Of a DNA stretch of 64,000 nucleotides, positions 41,140 to 48,576 are shown one piece after another; the stretch's first letter is position 1, and each line of letters begins with the position of its first letter. A model generated the notes under the pieces. The model did not search any database, was not told where the DNA came from, and saw only the letters and a program-made list of their open reading frames with translations. The stretch lies in the NCBI RefSeq assembly GCF_051521495.1, contig NZ_CP150355.1, positions 7,688,001 through 7,752,000 of the forward strand, written 5' to 3'. The position numbers and the translations under genes were made by a program. This DNA comes from Sorangium sp051521495. GTDB lineage: Bacteria > Myxococcota_A > Polyangia > Polyangiales > Polyangiaceae.

Positions 41140-43542
41140 TCAGGCCTCCGTGCTGCACGCCGCCTCGGCAGCGAACGGCAGCGTGAAGCGGAACGTCGTC
41201 GTCGCGCCGGGGGAGCTCTCGACGGAGATCGTCCCTCCGTGGGCCTCGACCAGACCCTTCGTGATGTAGAGCCCGAGGCCGACCCCACGCACGCGGCGCG
41301 CCTCGCCCTCGGGCGTGCGCGTGAAGCGCTTGAATAAGAGCGGCAGTGACGCCGGTGGGATGCCGGGTCCCCAATTTTTCACCTCGATCTGCGCCGCCCC
41401 CCCGGAGGCCCGGACGGCGACGACGATCTCTCGCCCGCGCTCCCCGTATTTCGCGGCGTTCGAGAGCAGGTTCGTGACGATCTGCTCGAGGCGGCCCGCG
41501 TCCGCCCACACGGGCCGAAGCTCGTCCTTGATCTCCACGCGCACGGTGTGGCCAGCCGTCATGCCGGCCGCCTTCTCGACGATCTCCACGAGCTGCGCGC
41601 GCAGAGCCACGGCGCGAGGCTCCAGCTTGAGCGCCCGCACCTCGATGCGCGACGCGTCCAGGAGATCCTCGGCCATCCGGTTCATGCGGTCGATGGACAC
41701 CGCGATCCTCGCGAGTTGCTTCTCGCTGTCGGGGGGCACCTCACCGCCCAGCCGGACGCGCAGCAGCTCGCTCGCCGTCGCGATGCTCTGGATGGGCTGG
41801 CGAAGGTCGTGCGCGATCACGCCCGTCCACTCCTCACGCTGCCGCTGCATCTCCTTGAGCGGCGTGATGTCCTGGAAGACGGCGACGGCGCCCTGGATTT
41901 CGCCTTCGTCCGACCGCACCGGGGCCGCGCTGACGAGCCCCGGGACGAGCGCGCCGTCCGCGCGCCGGACCAGCACATCGACGCCCGTCACGATCTCCCC
42001 GCAGCGCAGGGCCCGGATGATCGGCAGCTCGTCCCACCGCACCGGCTCGCCCGACGGACTCCGCACGTCGAAGGGCGCCCGGCGGCCACGGGGGTCGAGC
42101 ACCTCGGCCGACTCACAGAGGTAGTCGGCCGCGATCCGGTTGAGCATGGTGAGCTGCGCGTCGGCGTCGACCAGCACCACCGCCTCGGGCATCTGCTCGA
42201 TGATGCCCTGGAGCCGCCGCCGCTCGCTCGCCTCGGCGTTCCGGTGGCGCTGCTCCGCTTCGTGAGCCCTCGCGAGCTCGGCGTCCATCGCCTTGCGCCG
42301 CGCGATGTCACGGCAAATCCTCGAGAAGCCGACGATGCGGCCCGCCTCGTCGAAAATCGAGGAAATCGTCATTTCGAGCTCGAGCCTCCTCCCGTCCTTG
42401 GCCCGGCCCACCGTCTCGAAATGCTCGCCGCGCTCGCCACGGCGGAGGCGCGTGGCGATCTCCTCCACCTCGCCGGCGCGCTCGGGGGGGGAGAGCATCG
42501 CAACAGGCCGCCCGATCACCTCTTCGGCGGCATATCCATAGAGGCGCTCCGCAGCCGGGTTCCAGCTCTGGATGATCCCGTCAGGGTCGCCGCCGACGAT
42601 GGCGTCGTCCGAGGAGTGGGTGAGCGTCGCGAGGAAGGCGCGCGCCGCCTCTGCCCGACACCGCGCCTCGTCGAGCAGATTCAGGCGCACCGCGCTCATC
42701 CAGAGCACGGTCCCGAGGAGCAGCGTCGTGACGACCGAGACGAGCGAGAACGACGCCGCCAGCGCGTAGGCACCCGTCGCCATGCCCGCCAGGAAGAGAC
42801 GGCCGAGGACGAGGGGGAGCACGAGCACACACGGCAGCAGGCGTCGCAGCAGGATGCTGCCCGGCGCGCTCGACCTGAGCGTGGCCATCGCCCCGCGATC
42901 GGGCCGCGCCGCGAGGATCCCGGCGTACAGCGCGAGCAGGGCGAGCCCCCCGTGGAGCGGCATGCCCGTGAACGGAAACAGGGGAGGCAGCCCGAAGAAA
43001 TAGCCGTCGCCGAACACGTACGTGGTCAGCGCGATCAGCGCGAGGGCCGCGGCCGGCAGCACGAGCAGCTCCGCGATCGGCCGGCCACGTCGCGTATCCG
43101 TGCGGAGCATCAAGAGCCCCGCGCCGATCAGGATGAAACAGACAAGGGTGTTCGGCGGGGGTCTCCCGGGAAACGGGACCGGGAAATCGACGGTGTTCGG
43201 GAAGAGGAGCGTGTCGATGCCGAGATCCCAGCCGAAGGCATACTCCGCGAGGACGCCGACGCCGAACGCGACGACGGCGGCGGCGCAGAACCGCCCGAGC
43301 TGGCGCAGCAGCGCCGAACGCCCCTCCCCGCCCAGGATCCAGAGCGCGGCGCCGGAGAGGATGAAGGCGACCGCGGCATTCGGCACCATGCTCGGCAGAC
43401 CCTCCTCGACCGAGACAAGCGGGGTCACGCCCATCGACCACCCCAGCAGGGCCGCGGAGCCGATCCCGATCGCGCAGGCGGCTGTCACGGCCACGCCGCG
43501 CGGCGCACCATGCCAGGGCTCCGCCGCCCAGCGGTACTTCAT
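41140..43542 (-). CDS. Membrane hybrid-input sensor histidine kinase (TM, PAS, PAS, HisKA, HATPase)
   Basis: 800 residues. An N-terminal block of about eight hydrophobic helices (1-275) forms the input module. PAS domain 1 is at about 305-420 (AIVGGDPDGIIQSWNPAAERLYGY), and PAS 2 at about 435-560 (DADAQLTMLNRIAADYL). The HisKA dimer helix carries the phospho-accepting His in IAHDLRQP, near residue 578. The HATPase domain has an N-box-like NLLSNAAKYGERG, a G1 motif NWGPGIPP and a G2 stretch GVGLGLYITKGLVEAHGG. It probably feeds an unlinked response regulator; none is next to it. The start at 43542 is backed by GGAGGATCTG. It ends with a single spacer before the SDR gene. Confidence 0.92.
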   Translation of the reverse strand: MKYRWAAEPWHGAPRGVAVTAACAIGIGSAALLGWSMGVTPLVSVEEGLPSMVPNAAVAFILSGAALWILGGEGRSALLRQLGRFCAAAVVAFGVGVLAEYAFGWDLGIDTLLFPNTVDFPVPFPGRPPPNTLVCFILIGAGLLMLRTDTRRGRPIAELLVLPAAALALIALTTYVFGDGYFFGLPPLFPFTGMPLHGGLALLALYAGILAARPDRGAMATLRSSAPGSILLRRLLPCVLVLPLVLGRLFLAGMATGAYALAASFSLVSVVTTLLLGTVLWMSAVRLNLLDEARCRAEAARAFLATLTHSSDDAIVGGDPDGIIQSWNPAAERLYGYAAEEVIGRPVAMLSPPERAGEVEEIATRLRRGERGEHFETVGRAKDGRRLELEMTISSIFDEAGRIVGFSRICRDIARRKAMDAELARAHEAEQRHRNAEASERRRLQGIIEQMPEAVVLVDADAQLTMLNRIAADYLCESAEVLDPRGRRAPFDVRSPSGEPVRWDELPIIRALRCGEIVTGVDVLVRRADGALVPGLVSAAPVRSDEGEIQGAVAVFQDITPLKEMQRQREEWTGVIAHDLRQPIQSIATASELLRVRLGGEVPPDSEKQLARIAVSIDRMNRMAEDLLDASRIEVRALKLEPRAVALRAQLVEIVEKAAGMTAGHTVRVEIKDELRPVWADAGRLEQIVTNLLSNAAKYGERGREIVVAVRASGGAAQIEVKNWGPGIPPASLPLLFKRFTRTPEGEARRVRGVGLGLYITKGLVEAHGGTISVESSPGATTTFRFTLPFAAEAACSTEA

Positions 43543-43957
43543 CAGATCCTCCTATCACAGTGTTGCGCGGAGTCCGATGGCTCGCCTCGGATGACGCCTG
43601 CTCCTGGCGAACCCATGACCCAGGTTGAGCTCGTCTGCCCGGGCGCGTACCGGGGACGCACATCCCGGACGGTGATGCAGGGCTCGGACCGAGGGCCACC
43701 CGCGGCGGCGGACGCTGCCCGAGCCCGGCGAGCGGTCCCCCGGCGCGCTCAGGCTTTGCGTCCGACCCTGGCCGGACTTCGGTCGGGCGGAACTACAGCG
43801 GTTTCCGCCCACCTCTGCGACGCGCAGAGCAGAGCGGCGGTCTCCCGCACAGGAGACGGGCCCAGATCGGCGTTTTCGGCGCGCAAGCGCACTCCGGTGC
43901 GCTGAGCACCGAAAACGCCGAGGTGGGCCCGTATCCGAAGCGGGTGACCGCCGCTCT
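43543..43957. other. Spacer with long imperfect hairpin (REP/MITE-like), 43831-43957
   Basis: The outer arms AGAGCGGCGG (43831) and CCGCCGCTCT (43948-43957) pair perfectly. A middle arm GGGCCCAGATCGGCGTTTTC (from 43858) pairs, with two mismatches, with a partner ending GGGCCC at 43930. At the tip GCGCAC-TCCG-GTGCGC (43887-43902) forms a third perfect stem. The whole 127-bp structure starts right after the stop of the CPBP gene on the minus strand, so it could end transcription, but its size is more like a small mobile or REP-type palindrome. The rest of the spacer before the histidine kinase gene has nothing recognisable. Confidence 0.7.
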
Positions 43958-44809
43958 CTAGAGAAGCCCGCGATGGGCCAGGGAGAGGAGGTCCATCGAC
44001 GTCGCGACGGCGATGTGGATGGCGCACCCGCCCCAGATGGAGTCGCTCTTCAGGCTCACCGTGCCGAGGATGAACCCGGCGAGCACCGAGCCGAGCGTCT
44101 CGGGCAATGGCTTGCCGAAATGGATCATCGTGTAAGGCACCATCATGGCGAAGATCGAGGAGTAGCCGAGCGCGCGGCGGATCCCGTGGAGGAAGAAGCC
44201 GCGGTAGAAGAACTCGAGCGCCGCGAACTGGGCGGCGTAGAGAGCCTCCCACGCCCAGAGCCAGGGCCACGGGCCCTCGCCCGGCGCGAGCTTGTAATAG
44301 GGATACTTCGCCTGGAATGCCGGCGAGAGCGACGCGGCGAACAGGAACGGCGCCAGGCCGGCGAAGAGGACGGCGTAGATGGGCATGTGCCGGGCCGTCC
44401 CGCGGACGCGCAGGCCGAGGCTACGGATCGGCGCCCGCAGCACGAAGCGCGCGACGAGGAGGGTCGGTATCAGATAGCCCGTGAGGCGGCCGACGGCCCA
44501 GACGATCCGCTGGTGAAAGCGGCGGTCCGGGGACGTGTTCAGCGCGCCGTCGAGCCTCGCCGCGACGCCATCGAGGCCCACGGCGCGCAAGCCGTCGACC
44601 ATCCAGCGCGTCTCGTTCTCGTTGCCCGCGAACCGGACGAAGATGAGCACCCCGATCACGGTGAGGAACACGCCCACCATCCGGCGGGTGACCTCGCCCG
44701 CGGGCGTTGTGGCCCGGTGGTGCGCCGCCTCGGCGTCGAGCCGGTCGCGCAGGTCGATGACGTACTCCTGCCAGATCCGGCGGAACCGGCGAAAAAAGAG
44801 TCCGATCAC
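43958..44809 (-). CDS. CPBP family intramembrane metalloprotease
   Basis: 283 residues with six or more helices. Motif 1 appears as ALEFFYRGFF (the second Glu of the usual EE-x3-R is replaced by Phe), motif 2 as MIHFGKP (FxxxH-like), and motif 3 as AIHIAVATSMD. These residues line the membrane active site of Rce1/CAAX-type prenyl proteases; bacterial CPBP members act in bacteriocin maturation, immunity or unknown roles. The single Glu in motif 1 suggests reduced or altered activity. The start is a GTG at 44809. The stop is the beginning of a large hairpin, so it may be terminated there. It lies close to the OmpA/DUF4398 pair. Confidence 0.85.
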   Translation of the reverse strand: MIGLFFRRFRRIWQEYVIDLRDRLDAEAAHHRATTPAGEVTRRMVGVFLTVIGVLIFVRFAGNENETRWMVDGLRAVGLDGVAARLDGALNTSPDRRFHQRIVWAVGRLTGYLIPTLLVARFVLRAPIRSLGLRVRGTARHMPIYAVLFAGLAPFLFAASLSPAFQAKYPYYKLAPGEGPWPWLWAWEALYAAQFAALEFFYRGFFLHGIRRALGYSSIFAMMVPYTMIHFGKPLPETLGSVLAGFILGTVSLKSDSIWGGCAIHIAVATSMDLLSLAHRGLL

Positions 44810-44863
44810 GCGCCGTGCTTATCACCGCCGGCGCCTCCGGCACACTCCGGAGGGCCAGCGCCG

Positions 44864-45835
44864 CTATTGCTGGCTGGTGGGATTGACGATGATCTCGACG
44901 CGCCGGTTGTTGGCGCGCCCCTCGGCGCTCGAGTTGTCCGCCACGGGGCGGTCCGGCCCGTGGCCGACGGTCGCGATCTTGTCCGCGGGCAGCCCCGCCG
45001 TGATGAGGTGGGCCTTCACGGCGTCGGCGCGCTCCAGCGAGAGCTTGCGGTTCGCCTGGGCGGAGCCGGTCGAGTCGGTGTGCCCCTCGATCCTGATGGG
45101 CGGCGACCCCTGGTCCTTCAGCGTGGCCGCGACCTGGCTGAGCTTCTCCTTGGCGATCGGCAGGAGCTCGGACTTGCCCGAGGCGAAGAGCACCGCGCCG
45201 GAGAGCGTGATGACCACGCCGCGCTTCTCCTCCTTCACCGCGGCGATCTCCTTGAGGCTCGCGAGCGCCGCGTTCGCGACGCGCTCGGCCTCCCGCCGCG
45301 CCGCCTCGGCCTCCTGGCGGCCCTTCTCGGCCGCGGTGCGCGCGCTCTCGGCCTGCTGCCGCGCGCTCTCGGCCTGCTGCTGCGCGGTCTCGGCCTGGGC
45401 GCGCGCGAACCGCTCCCGCTCGATCTGCTGCTGGCCGCTGTGCAGCGCCTCCCTCGCGCTGGCGAGCTGCTGCTGCGAGAGATCCTTGAAGTCGCTCTCG
45501 GCCGCGGCCTTGTCGCGCTGCGCCTGCTGCAGCGCCGCCACCGCCTCGGCCTCCTGGGCCTTGCGGTCGGCGATGTACGCGAGATCGCGCGTCTGCGGGG
45601 CCTCGGGGTCCTCGCCGAACGCCCCCTCGGCGCGGGAGAGCGCCTGCTTCGCCGTGTCGAGCTGGGCGGGCGCGAGGCGCGAAGCGGCGCCCTCCGCCGC
45701 GCGCCTGTAGCTCGCGCGGGCGTCGACGAGCTCCTTCGGCGGGACCGCCGCGCCGCACCCCGACGCCGCGAAGAGCGCGGCGCACAGGGCGAGAGACCGG
45801 CCCGGCCAGGACGGGTTCTTCACCAGAGAAGCCAT
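44864..45835 (-). CDS. OmpA-family lipoprotein with coiled-coil stalk
   Basis: 323 residues. A lipobox (LFAASGC, Cys about 27) puts it in the outer membrane. Residues about 50-200 are a long Ala/Gln/Glu-rich coiled coil with repeated QQQAESARQQAESAR-type heptads. The last 110 residues form an OmpA peptidoglycan-binding domain (SGAVLFASGKSELLP, IEGHTDSTGSAQANRKLSLERA, GHGPDRPVADNSSAEGRANNRRVEI), in which the Asp/Arg pair contacts meso-diaminopimelate. It should tether the outer membrane to the wall. The ATG at 45835 has a good AGAGG 8 bp away; an ATG at 45841 is also possible. It follows the DUF4398 gene with 18 bp between. Confidence 0.9.
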   Translation of the reverse strand: MASLVKNPSWPGRSLALCAALFAASGCGAAVPPKELVDARASYRRAAEGAASRLAPAQLDTAKQALSRAEGAFGEDPEAPQTRDLAYIADRKAQEAEAVAALQQAQRDKAAAESDFKDLSQQQLASAREALHSGQQQIERERFARAQAETAQQQAESARQQAESARTAAEKGRQEAEAARREAERVANAALASLKEIAAVKEEKRGVVITLSGAVLFASGKSELLPIAKEKLSQVAATLKDQGSPPIRIEGHTDSTGSAQANRKLSLERADAVKAHLITAGLPADKIATVGHGPDRPVADNSSAEGRANNRRVEIIVNPTSQQ

Positions 45836-45852
45836 GACCATCACCTCTCGCT

Positions 45853-46254
45853 TCACTTGACCCCCGCCTGCTTCAGTTTCTCGACCTGCTTCAGCGCCTC
45901 CTGCGCCTCGGCCTGCGTGGAGCGCACCTTCGCGAGCGCCAGCGCGAGCTCGGCGTCGGCCTCGGCGCGCTGGAGGAGGCGCGTGGCAGACGCGTTCTCC
46001 TCGGCCTGCATCTGCTGCTTGGCCTGCTCGAGCTGCTCGCGGGCGAGCTTCAGGTGGAGGGTGGCCTGAGGGTCGGACCCGGCGCCCATCTCGTCGGCCG
46101 CGCGGATCGCCGCCTGGGACGAGGCGAGCTGATCGTTCGGCGGAGGCACGGTGCCGCCGCACGCGGCGAGGGAGAGACCGAGCAATGCAGCGAGCACCGC
46201 TGCCGGGCTCGCTAGACGGCTTAGGGGTGGCTTGTTGTTCGGGCTTCGGTTCAC
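45853..46254 (-). CDS. DUF4398 lipoprotein
   Basis: 133 residues. The leader ends in SLAAC and is followed by GGTVPPPNDQLASSQAAIRAADEMGA, the beginning of the DUF4398 helical hairpin. Then come LKLAREQLEQAKQQMQAEENASATRLLQRAEADAELALALAK, a long coiled coil. DUF4398 proteins are usually encoded beside OmpA-like lipoproteins, as here, and are thought to work with them in the periplasm; the role is not known. The start is either the GTG at 46254, used here, or a TTG at 46272; neither has a clear ribosome-binding site. It is the first gene of the pair. Confidence 0.82.
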   Translation of the reverse strand: MNRSPNNKPPLSRLASPAAVLAALLGLSLAACGGTVPPPNDQLASSQAAIRAADEMGAGSDPQATLHLKLAREQLEQAKQQMQAEENASATRLLQRAEADAELALALAKVRSTQAEAQEALKQVEKLKQAGVK

Positions 46255-46353
46255 CCGGAGGTTGTACAACACCCGAGGTCTCCGAGAAATCAGGAAACCC
46301 CCCGCCCTTGTAGGCGATCACAGCCGTGGCGCACGAGCGCGCAGCGCGCGGTG

Positions 46354-48282
46354 CTAGTCGATGCGCATCGAGCTTGCGCGGACGATGCGGATCCGCGCGT
46401 CGCGCGCGTCGGGCTGGTTGACCGCGCGCGCGAACTCGGGCGCGGCGGGGGAGGCCACCTCGACGACGGACGCGGTGGATCCGATCCGGATCGCGCCGAT
46501 CTGCTGGCTCGACACGCCGCCGCGGCGGCACACGAGGGCGAGCAGGCGTCGGGGGTCGGCGCCGTGGCGCTCCCCCCAGTTGACCTGGAAAGGCACGAAC
46601 GGGAGGCGCGGGGGCTGCTCCCCGTCGCCGCGACGAGCGGCGGGGCGGGCGCGCGACGGCGCCCCGGACCAGGGCGGCGCCGGCGGCCGGGCGCGCGACG
46701 GCGTCCCGGACCAGGGCGGCGCCGACGGCCGGGCGTGCGGCTGCGCCCCGGACCAGGGCGGCGCCGACGGCCGGGCGCGCGACGGAGGCGGCTCGGATCG
46801 GGGGGGCGCGACGGCGGTGACCGGCTGCGGAGCGCAGGGGCCGGTGTGCTTCGCCCGCGCGAGGAGCGCCGCGACGAGCTCGGTCGCGTCCATGTCCGCG
46901 AGCAGGCGCGCGGCGAGCTGCTTGAGCCGCGCGTCGGGCGCGGGGCCGGACGCTTCGGACGCCTCGCGCGCCGAACTGGACGCCTCGCGCGCGCCGCCCT
47001 GGGCCGCGTCGGCCCCGACCGCGTCGCCGGCGCTCGCGTTCTCCGGGGCCGCGTCAGCCCGGCGCGCCGCGGCGAGCTCGGCGGCGAGCCGCTCGTCGGC
47101 GGCGCGGAGCACGTCGCCCGGCGACGGGACGGGCCGGAACGTGGCCTCGACGCGCGCGCGCCGGAGCAGCCGCAGCGCGTGCTCACGCGCGAACGGCGCG
47201 ACGAGCAGCACGCTCGTCCCCTTGCGGCCCGCCCGGCCGGTGCGGCCGCTCCGGTGCGTGAAGATCTCGGGATCGCCCGGGGGATCGGCGTGGATGACGC
47301 GCCCGACCTCGGGGACGTCGATGCCGCGCGCGGCCACGTCGGTCGCGACGAGGGTGGTGATGGCGCCCGAGCGAAACGCGTCGAGCGTGCGCGTCCGCTC
47401 GCGCTGCTCGAGGTCGCCGCTCAGGGCGCGCGCGGGCAGGCCGAGCGCGGTGAGCTTGTCGGCGAGCTCGGCGGCGCCCTCGCGCGTGCGCACGAAGACG
47501 AGCGTGCGCTCGCCGGGCGCGAGCAGCAGCAGGTTCACGACCGCCGCGTCGCGCTCCGCCGGCAACACGAGGTGGGCGACGTGGGCGATGTCGCCGTTGG
47601 CCGCGCCGGGGCGCGTGCCCTCGACGCTCACCGCGTCGCGCTGGAAGCGATCGGCGAGCGCGCGGACCTCGCGGGAAAAGGTGGCCGACACGAGGTGGGT
47701 CTGGCGCTCCTGGGGCATCTTGCCGGCGATCGCCTCGAGCTCCTCGCGGAAGCCGAGGTCGAGCATCTGGTCCGCCTCGTCGAGCACGAGGGCGAGGACA
47801 CCGCGCGGATCGAGCGTCCCACGCTCCAGGTGATCGAGCAGGCGGCCGGGCGTCCCGGCGATGACGAGGGGATCGCGCCGCAGCGAGCGCGCCTCGGCGC
47901 CGAAGCTGGTGCCGCCGGTGACACACGCGACGCGCGCGCCGAGGGGCGAGAGCAGCCAGCCGAGCTCGCCGGCGATCTGAGCGGCGAGCTCGCGCGTCGG
48001 CGCGATGATCACCGCGGCCGGGGCTGCCGCGGTGCGGGGCGCGCCGTCGGGCGCGGCCGCGGCGGCGCGCTCGGCGAGGGCGCGCTCGAGGCGGGGGGCG
48101 AGCGCGAGGCCGATGGCCACGGTCTTTCCGGAGCCGGTCTGCGACGAGACACGAAGGTCCCGCCCGGCGAGCTCAGGGGCGAGGACGGCCTGTTGGACGG
48201 GGGTGAGGGAGGTGAAGCCGCGGCGGGCGAGGGCGCCCGCGAGCGGCGCGGGCAAAGCGTCGAGCGATGAGTCTGGATTCAT
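46354..48282 (-). CDS. DEAD-box RNA helicase (DbpA/CsdA-like)
   Basis: 642 residues. Helicase core motifs: SQTGSGKT (I), APTRELAAQ (Ia), TPGR (Ib), VLDEADQML (II), SATFS (III), ATDVAARGID (V) and HRSGRTGRAGR (VI). A C-terminal DbpA-like RNA-binding domain (RLLALVCRRGGVSSQQIGAIRI) would target 23S rRNA. The linker between core and DbpA domain contains four tandem 13-residue units built on RPSAPPWSG (about 520-570), probably disordered. The enzyme likely remodels ribosomal RNA or helps ribosome assembly and cold adaptation. The ATG at 48282 opens MNPDSSLDALPAPLAGALARRGF, the family's N-terminus. It is a single gene. Confidence 0.92.
   Translation of the reverse strand: MNPDSSLDALPAPLAGALARRGFTSLTPVQQAVLAPELAGRDLRVSSQTGSGKTVAIGLALAPRLERALAERAAAAAPDGAPRTAAAPAAVIIAPTRELAAQIAGELGWLLSPLGARVACVTGGTSFGAEARSLRRDPLVIAGTPGRLLDHLERGTLDPRGVLALVLDEADQMLDLGFREELEAIAGKMPQERQTHLVSATFSREVRALADRFQRDAVSVEGTRPGAANGDIAHVAHLVLPAERDAAVVNLLLLAPGERTLVFVRTREGAAELADKLTALGLPARALSGDLEQRERTRTLDAFRSGAITTLVATDVAARGIDVPEVGRVIHADPPGDPEIFTHRSGRTGRAGRKGTSVLLVAPFAREHALRLLRRARVEATFRPVPSPGDVLRAADERLAAELAAARRADAAPENASAGDAVGADAAQGGAREASSSAREASEASGPAPDARLKQLAARLLADMDATELVAALLARAKHTGPCAPQPVTAVAPPRSEPPPSRARPSAPPWSGAQPHARPSAPPWSGTPSRARPPAPPWSGAPSRARPAARRGDGEQPPRLPFVPFQVNWGERHGADPRRLLALVCRRGGVSSQQIGAIRIGSTASVVEVASPAAPEFARAVNQPDARDARIRIVRASSMRID
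46673..46790. repeat. 39-bp coding repeat in the DEAD-box helicase linker
   Basis: Three to four units of 39 bp (13 codons) encode the Pro/Arg/Ser-rich RPSAPPWSG-type linker. The repeat length is a multiple of three, so copy-number change keeps frame. Confidence 0.75.
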
Positions 48283-48374
48283 GAAAGCCGCGCAACCTAG
48301 CAGAAGCTGGACGGTTGTCGCGGCCAATCGCGCATCGAGCTTGGCGCAGCGTGGCACACGTGTGGCGTAGCGCG

Positions 48375-48535
48375 GCGTAGCGCGGCGCAGCGCGGCGCGG
48401 CCGCACGGCGCTCCGGGTGGTGGGGGAACTCCCCCGTCCTGCCGGGATGACGGAACCGCCAAGGCGCCATAAGACGCCAATATTCTTAGATTTTCTTGGC
48501 GTCCTTGGCGCCTTGGCGCCTTGGCGGCTCCAATG
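48375..48535. repeat. Short tandem repeats and REP-like inverted repeat
   Basis: Two elements lie in the spacer before the GH9 gene. First, around 48365-48405, is a run of 10-bp units of the GTAGCGCGGC type. Second, at 48449-48535, is an inverted repeat: CCGCCAAGGCGCC and GACGCCAA on one side, TTGGCGTCCTTGGCGCC and CCTTGGCGG on the other, separated by an AT-rich ATTCTTAGATTTT loop. This can form a strong hairpin downstream of the GH9 gene. A partial relative is at 2880-2910. Confidence 0.65.
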
Positions 48536-48576
48536 CCCCCACCTTCAGTCGACGTGCCCCACCACCGCGCTCCGGA

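Noticed and set aside
43958..44809. CPBP protein as a bacteriocin immunity factor
   Set aside because: No bacteriocin or lantibiotic gene lies nearby, and motif 1 lacks one of the two usual Glu residues, so no such role is claimed.
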